Made by a program: the position numbers and the translations under genes
In this document: piece by piece, positions 6,786 to 10,367 of the stretch
Numbering within the stretch: position 1 is the first letter of the stretch
How the letters are laid out: each line of letters begins with the position of its first letter
From: an uncultured Planctomycetaceae bacterium
GTDB taxonomy: Bacteria; Planctomycetota; Planctomycetia; Pirellulales; Thermoguttaceae
Direction of reading: 5' to 3'
DNA length: 10,367 nucleotides
Assembly: GCA_947307005.1 (NCBI GenBank)
Contig: CAMZHY010000091.1
Span: forward strand, 1-10,367
The notes under the pieces: generated by a model
What the model was told of the DNA's origin: nothing
What the model saw: the letters and a program-made list of their open reading frames with translations, nothing else
Databases searched by the model: none

Positions 6786-8027
6786 TCATTCTTCCTCGTC
6801 GAGGTCGAGTTCGCCGTCTTCGTCGTCATTTTCGTCGACAGACGCGTCGACGTTGATATCCGCTTGGACGGCGTCGAGGATAACCTTGCCCTTTTCAACA
6901 AAGTTCTTGACAGTCTCTTCGTTCTTGGTCCAGAAATCGCCGTTCATGGTCCAGTCGACTTCGGCGCCGTCGACGTCGTAGTCAAAGAAGAGCGCCAAGA
7001 CGTCTTTGAAGGCGGAAACGGCGTTCGCCGCGTCGTCCTTAGAGACAGGGCTGTCTTCGATTTTCTCAAAGGCGGTCTCAAAGGCGAAGTCGACGAGTTC
7101 GTTAATTTTACCGTTGAGGTCCGTTTTAAGGAGATCGGCGTACTTCTTCGCGTCGTCGGCGGAATTCGCGACGGTGCGGGAGACGATTTCAAGTTTGTCG
7201 AGATCGACGGCGAGGACGTTGAACTTGACGAGGTCGGCGCACTTAAGGTTCATATCGCTTGCGAACTTCATGAAGTCCTTGAGCTTTTCGCCGACTTTTT
7301 CCATGTCTTCGTCGTCGCCAAGCTCGTCAAGTTGCGAGGAGATCGTCTCGAGCTGATTGGCGGCCAAAGCTTCGTTTTTCGCGGAGAGAGAAACGAGCGT
7401 GAGAACGCCGTCGTCGCCGGCGAGTTTAAAGCCTTCGGCAAACTGCGGCTTTTTGACCGTATTGAGCTTCTGGAAGCGTTTCTTAACGTACGCCTTGACT
7501 TCGTCGTCGTCAGCGTCCTTGGGAACGATGAGCGAATAGAAGAAGCCGTTGCGAACAAAGCGATATTTCAAACCGGAGTCGAGCTTCTGATTGAGGCTTT
7601 TCATGACGTCGCGAGCGCCGTCGAGCTGATCCTTCGTCAGAGATTCCGTCGGAATCGCAACGTACGGATAAAGCGTTTCATCGGGATCGTCCGACTGTTC
7701 TACGACGAAGTAGATGTTCTTAACGCCAGAATCTTTAAGAGGCTGGATCGATTCGCTGAAGAATCCGGTGATAAAGACTTTCGCAAGAGGCGTCGTTTGC
7801 TTAAGCTGGTTGGCCTGCTCCTTATCTTCGACAAAATAGTCGATTGCAGAATTAGCAAGCTTTTCCGCTTGGGCGGAGAGATGATCCGCTTCCAATTTGT
7901 CGAGGTTAATACGGGCGACGGAAACCGTTTCCTTCTGGATTAGCGGGGCGTATTCCTGGGCCTTTGCGGGCGCAAGCGCCGCGAAAACCGAAAGGGCGGC
8001 AAACGCGAGAAGAGCGAGACGTTTCAT
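6786..8027 (-). CDS. Exported acidic protein of unknown function
   Basis: The protein has 413 residues and I do not recognise the family. The start at 8027 is well supported: TTAGGAG lies six bases upstream and the N-terminus is a standard signal peptide (MKRLALLAFAALSVFAALAP, likely cleaved after AKA at residue 23, leaving QEYAPLIQKE). The mature chain is very rich in Asp, Glu and Lys, mostly predicted helical by eye, with a central beta-like stretch (KYRFVRNGFFYSLIVP around 155-170). It has one cysteine in the mature part (LKCADL) and no further membrane segment. It ends in a highly acidic tail, DENDDEDGELDLDEEE, that might bind cations or basic partners. It is transcribed alone, between a sigma-70 promoter and a terminator. 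It could be a periplasmic or surface protein of planctomycetes; an enzymatic role is not suggested by any motif I can see. Confidence 0.85.
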   Translation of the reverse strand: MKRLALLAFAALSVFAALAPAKAQEYAPLIQKETVSVARINLDKLEADHLSAQAEKLANSAIDYFVEDKEQANQLKQTTPLAKVFITGFFSESIQPLKDSGVKNIYFVVEQSDDPDETLYPYVAIPTESLTKDQLDGARDVMKSLNQKLDSGLKYRFVRNGFFYSLIVPKDADDDEVKAYVKKRFQKLNTVKKPQFAEGFKLAGDDGVLTLVSLSAKNEALAANQLETISSQLDELGDDEDMEKVGEKLKDFMKFASDMNLKCADLVKFNVLAVDLDKLEIVSRTVANSADDAKKYADLLKTDLNGKINELVDFAFETAFEKIEDSPVSKDDAANAVSAFKDVLALFFDYDVDGAEVDWTMNGDFWTKNEETVKNFVEKGKVILDAVQADINVDASVDENDDEDGELDLDEEE

Positions 8028-8135
8028 TATTGGCTCCTAAGGGGGTGAGCGCCAGAGCGCGCGCTTTATCGCGCCCATAGCGGAATTTGACGCGAAACAA
8101 TCGCCGCGCCGAAACTTTAAACTAGCTTAGATTTG

Positions 8136-8165
8136 ATTATATTAGAAAAAAGGTTTTTTTGTAAA
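8136..8165 (-). promoter_or_regulatory. Sigma-70 promoter of the acidic exported protein gene
   Basis: The minus strand carries TTTACA (8160-8165, five of six consensus bases) and a perfect TATAAT (8136-8141) with an 18-base spacer. The spacer contains an A/T palindrome of six A, GG and seven T (8146-8160 on plus), which may bend the DNA. The leader to the ATG at 8027 is about 100 bases. Confidence 0.72.
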
Positions 8166-8295
8166 GGGCTGTTTTTAACAATTGACGTTTTTACGCAAAT
8201 TATTTGACGTCGCGACCGGCGCTGAAACTGCTCGCCGTCCATCGGCAAGAAATGTTTGAATAATCTGCAGTCGCGCCAGTTTTTTTTAGATATTT

Positions 8296-8304
8296 TGGTA
8301 TAAT
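8296..8304 (+). promoter_or_regulatory. Extended -10 promoter of the RDD gene
   Basis: TGG then a perfect TATAAT (8299-8304) makes a consensus extended -10. There is no clear -35 hexamer at 17 bases; instead a run of eight T (8280-8287) lies in the spacer. Predicted start near 8311, leader about 90 bases. Confidence 0.7.
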
Positions 8305-8323
8305 GCCCCATCGTGGAGCGTAG

Positions 8324-8345
8324 GACGTTCCGACGTCGGAACGTC
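8324..8345 (+). promoter_or_regulatory. Perfect 22-bp palindrome in the RDD leader (putative operator or hairpin)
   Basis: The half-site GACGTTCCGAC (8324-8334) is followed directly by its exact reverse complement (8335-8345), with no spacer. It begins about 20 bases downstream of the -10 element, near the expected start of transcription. That suits a repressor operator. As RNA it would form a stem followed by TTT, so attenuation is an alternative. Confidence 0.5.
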
Positions 8346-8355
8346 TTTCACTCCC

Positions 8356-8373
8356 TTATGCGTTTTATGCGTT
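8356..8373 (+). repeat. Tandem duplication of a 9-mer in the RDD leader
   Basis: TTATGCGTT occurs twice head to tail (8356-8364 and 8365-8373), just upstream of the ribosome binding site AGGAG (8387-8391). It also creates a five-codon frame, MRFMR then TGA (8358-8375), that has no ribosome binding site. Confidence 0.7.
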
Positions 8374-8400
8374 GAAAGTTATGTAAAGGAGACGAGCCTA

Positions 8401-9240
8401 ATGTCGGCTGGCGTCATCGATTCGGCAAGAGAGACGAGGCGAACCGTCGAACCGTTAGATACGATCTACGACGTTGTCGCTCCAGAAAACGTCGCGTTTC
8501 AGTATCGTCTCGCCGGTCCCTTCTTACGCGCCTTCGCTTGGATGATCGATATGACGATCATTTTTTGTTGGCTATTGGGATCGACAATCTTCGCGGCTTA
8601 CCTGTTCTTCGAGGCTTCCAGAACATTCGACGTCGATTTTGACGAGATTCTTGAAACGTTTTTTTACGTCTTCGCCATTATCAACGGACTCTTCTGCCTC
8701 TGGTTTTGGAACGCGACGTTCGAAGCGTTCTGTCGCGGACGCACCCCGGGGAAAGCGATCTGCGGGTTGCGTTCCGTCTCTCTTTCGGGACGACCGCTGA
8801 CGATCGGTCAGGCGCTCCTGCGCAACATCCTTCGCTACGCCGATCTTATGCTCGGTCCTTTCTTGCTTTTAATCATGGGATCGAACAACCGCATGGCGCG
8901 GCTGGGCGACCTCGCGGCGGGAACGCTCGTTGTGAACGAGCGGTTGCAGAAAAAGGCGACTCCTGCGATCGTCTTTAACGAGGAGAAAGTTTTAACGATT
9001 CAATCCCGCATTCCCGACGAATTTACGATGACGCCGAGAATTCATAAGGCGCTTTCCTTATACGTCGCTAGGAGGCTTGAAATTTCGCCCCTGCGACTTT
9101 ACGAAATCGCTTCGCCGATGGCCGCGCTTCTCGCGCGTCAGTCGCATTTCCCGTATCGCGTCGATCCCGACGCGTTCCTTTGCGCCCTGTGGCAGCGAAC
9201 GACGGGCGACGTGAAGAAGGAACGCCCGATTGGGAAATGA
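8401..9240 (+). CDS. RDD family integral membrane protein with C-terminal soluble extension
   Basis: The protein has 279 residues. The ATG at 8401 follows AGGAG with nine bases. Residues about 33-180 form the RDD domain: FQYRLAGPFLRAFAWMID places the signature Arg43 and Asp50, followed by hydrophobic segments at about 50-70, 86-105 and 147-160. CRGRTPGKAICGLRSV (111-126) is the typical TPGK loop, and NRMARLGDLAAGTLVV (163-178) carries the last conserved Asp170. Some RDD proteins elsewhere have been linked to Na+/H+ antiport or to transport, but the family is mostly uncharacterised and no substrate can be named. After the domain comes a soluble, probably cytoplasmic tail of about 100 residues (181-279) with charged helices. 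It lies 71 bases ahead of hflX with no terminator between, so read-through is possible. Its promoter region is unusually elaborate. Confidence 0.9.
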   Translation: MSAGVIDSARETRRTVEPLDTIYDVVAPENVAFQYRLAGPFLRAFAWMIDMTIIFCWLLGSTIFAAYLFFEASRTFDVDFDEILETFFYVFAIINGLFCLWFWNATFEAFCRGRTPGKAICGLRSVSLSGRPLTIGQALLRNILRYADLMLGPFLLLIMGSNNRMARLGDLAAGTLVVNERLQKKATPAIVFNEEKVLTIQSRIPDEFTMTPRIHKALSLYVARRLEISPLRLYEIASPMAALLARQSHFPYRVDPDAFLCALWQRTTGDVKKERPIGK

Positions 9241-9311
9241 TAAACGCTTTTTCAATCCGAATTTGAGTTTTTTTATAACCTTTAAAGATAAGGACGGCAA
9301 TCATTTCGACG

Positions 9312-10367
9312 ATGGATCATAACGATCGGAATCATTCAGAGGAATCAAACGGCGGCGATTCGTCGGAAACGTTGAGTTATAAGGAACTGCGCGGCGACGT
9401 CGAGATCAACCTTGACGATTGGGAATCCGTGTTTCCCGCGAGCGACGAGGACGAAACGGAAGAATATTCAAACGCTCGGCGCGGTATTTCGCGTCGCGCG
9501 GGACGTCGATCGACGGAGCGCTTCGACGCGTCGACGCAAGGCGATCTTACGACGCGCGAGGCGACGGTCGCGCGCGAAAGGGCGATTCTCGTCGGGGTCT
9601 ATACGCCGGGTCATGGCGTCGGCGACGATCCTCTCGCCGAGCTTAACGGACTGGCGGAGGCTGCGAACGTCGAACCGGTCGGCGAACTCATCCAGCGTCG
9701 AACGACTCGCGACGTCGCGTACTGTCTCGGTCGCGGCAAGCTTCTCGAACTTGAAGCGCTCGTCGAAGCGAGGGACGCGCAGGTCGTGTTGTTCGACCTC
9801 GATCTTTCGCCGGGGCAGACGCGCAACCTCGAAAAGTTTCTTCAAATCAAAGTAATCGACCGCACCGAGCTGATTCTCGACGTTTTTGCGAGTCGCGCGC
9901 AAACCCGCGAGGCGCGCCTTGCCGTCGAACTCGCGCAACTGGAATACTCGATGCCGCGTTTGAAGAGAATGTGGACGCACCTTGAGCGTCAGACCGTCGG
10001 CGGCGTCGGACTTCGCGGTCCCGGCGAAAAACAGCTTGAAGTCGACCGCCGAATCGCCCAGAAACGCATCGTCGATCTCAAACGCGAACTCGCGGAGATT
10101 CACGGACGCAAGAAACGCGAAATCGAAGGGCGCGAGCAGACGCGCCGGGTCTGTCTCGTCGGGTACACGAACGCGGGGAAGAGTACGCTTCTCAACGCGG
10201 CGACGGGCTCCGACGTCTTCGCGCAAGACATGCTCTTCGCGACGCTGGACACGCGGACGCGCCGATGGTCGCTCCCCGGCTGGGGCCCCGTTCTTCTGAG
10301 CGACACGGTCGGGTTCGTTCGCGATCTTCCGCACCATCTGGTCGCGAGTTTCCGCGCGACGCTCGAG
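9312..10367 (+). CDS. hflX: HflX, ribosome-splitting GTPase (3' end outside window), with long acidic N-terminal extension
   Basis: The frame runs open from ATG 9312 through 352 codons to the window edge. HflX binds the large ribosomal subunit and splits stalled or idle ribosomes after stress. The conserved N-terminal domain begins at RAILVGVYTP (90-99) and includes YCLGRGKL (137-144) and LFDLDLSPGQTRNLE (160-174). The linker has the hallmark GLRGPGEKQLEVDRR (233-247) and a coiled-coil-like helix to about 275. The GTPase domain shows G1 GYTNAGKST 284-292, switch I FATLDTRTR 309-317 and G3 DTVGF 331-335; G4, G5 and the C-terminal domain are missing only because the window ends. Residues 1-89 are an acidic, low-complexity extension (SDEDETEEY at 44-52) then a basic patch (ARRGISRRAGRRS), absent from E. 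coli HflX. The start is imperfect: AAGGA lies 17 bases upstream, while an ATT at 9303 sits at better spacing; ATG is kept. Confidence 0.95.
   Translation, partial: MDHNDRNHSEESNGGDSSETLSYKELRGDVEINLDDWESVFPASDEDETEEYSNARRGISRRAGRRSTERFDASTQGDLTTREATVARERAILVGVYTPGHGVGDDPLAELNGLAEAANVEPVGELIQRRTTRDVAYCLGRGKLLELEALVEARDAQVVLFDLDLSPGQTRNLEKFLQIKVIDRTELILDVFASRAQTREARLAVELAQLEYSMPRLKRMWTHLERQTVGGVGLRGPGEKQLEVDRRIAQKRIVDLKRELAEIHGRKKREIEGREQTRRVCLVGYTNAGKSTLLNAATGSDVFAQDMLFATLDTRTRRWSLPGWGPVLLSDTVGFVRDLPHHLVASFRATLE

Larger units (their letters stand above)
8028..8400. other. Divergent intergenic control region between the acidic exported protein and RDD genes
   Basis: This 373-base stretch contains no supportable gene. 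It holds a minus-strand promoter (8136-8165), a plus-strand extended -10 promoter (8296-8304), a perfect 22-bp palindrome in the plus-strand leader (8324-8345), a tandem 9-mer (8356-8373), and two copies of TTGACGT 22 bases apart (8182-8188, 8204-8210). The middle part is AT-rich. Confidence 0.6.

Noticed and set aside
6864..7943. 359-residue open frame on the plus strand opposite the acidic exported protein gene
   Set aside because: Antisense shadow. The minus-strand frame has a good ribosome binding site, signal peptide, promoter and terminator.
8358..8375. Five-codon upstream frame (MRFMR) in the RDD leader as a leader peptide
   Set aside because: No ribosome binding site precedes it, and the two ATGs arise simply from the tandem 9-mer.
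9263..9291. Separate promoter for hflX between the RDD gene and hflX
   Set aside because: TTGAGT and the TATAAC or AGATAA candidates do not combine at proper spacing with good matches; read-through from the RDD promoter cannot be excluded, so no call is made.
9468..10337. 289-residue open frame on the minus strand opposite hflX
   Set aside because: The plus strand encodes unmistakable HflX GTPase motifs; the opposite frame is Arg-rich and featureless.

Overview
The window reads as chromosomal DNA of a GC-rich bacterium, most likely a planctomycete of the Pirellulales/Thermoguttaceae type. That assignment is an inference. It rests on short, mostly monocistronic transcription units, secreted proteins of unknown family, an EF-G-like paralogue outside any str operon, a glycoside hydrolase 71/99-like protein with a CBM9-like tail, and heavy use of GTC/GAC/GCG/CGC codons that leaves long antisense shadow frames. 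There is no rRNA, tRNA, CRISPR array, transposase or integrase.

Layout. 1-432 (+): the C-terminal part of an unrecognised, AT-richer gene cut by the window edge. It converges on a minus-strand pair through a bidirectional terminator (492-522). 556-2741 (-): thioredoxin (2418-2741), then a secreted GH71/99-like protein (556-2340), probably one transcript from a promoter at 2792-2820. 2837-2874: terminator of the next gene. 2909-5007 (-): an EF-G-like translational GTPase, split by a one-base frameshift near 4842-4844. 5008-5433: a divergent control region with promoters for the EF-G-like gene and for an M16B zinc peptidase (5434-6669, +). A strong bidirectional terminator (6703-6741) separates the peptidase from a secreted, acidic protein of unknown function (6786-8027, -). 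8028-8400: a second divergent control region with a consensus promoter on each strand, a perfect 22-bp palindrome and short direct repeats. 8401-9240 (+): an RDD-family membrane protein. 9312-10367 (+): HflX, the ribosome-splitting GTPase, cut by the window end and carrying a long acidic N-terminal extension.

The genes do not form one obvious pathway. The common thread is housekeeping and stress functions (thioredoxin, EF-G-like, HflX, M16 peptidase) beside cell-envelope or exported proteins (GH71/99-like, acidic exported protein, RDD). I found no convincing new multi-gene system. The items most worth checking are the EF-G-like frameshift, the palindrome-bearing leader of the RDD gene, the recurring T-tract promoter layout, and the HflX N-terminal extension.
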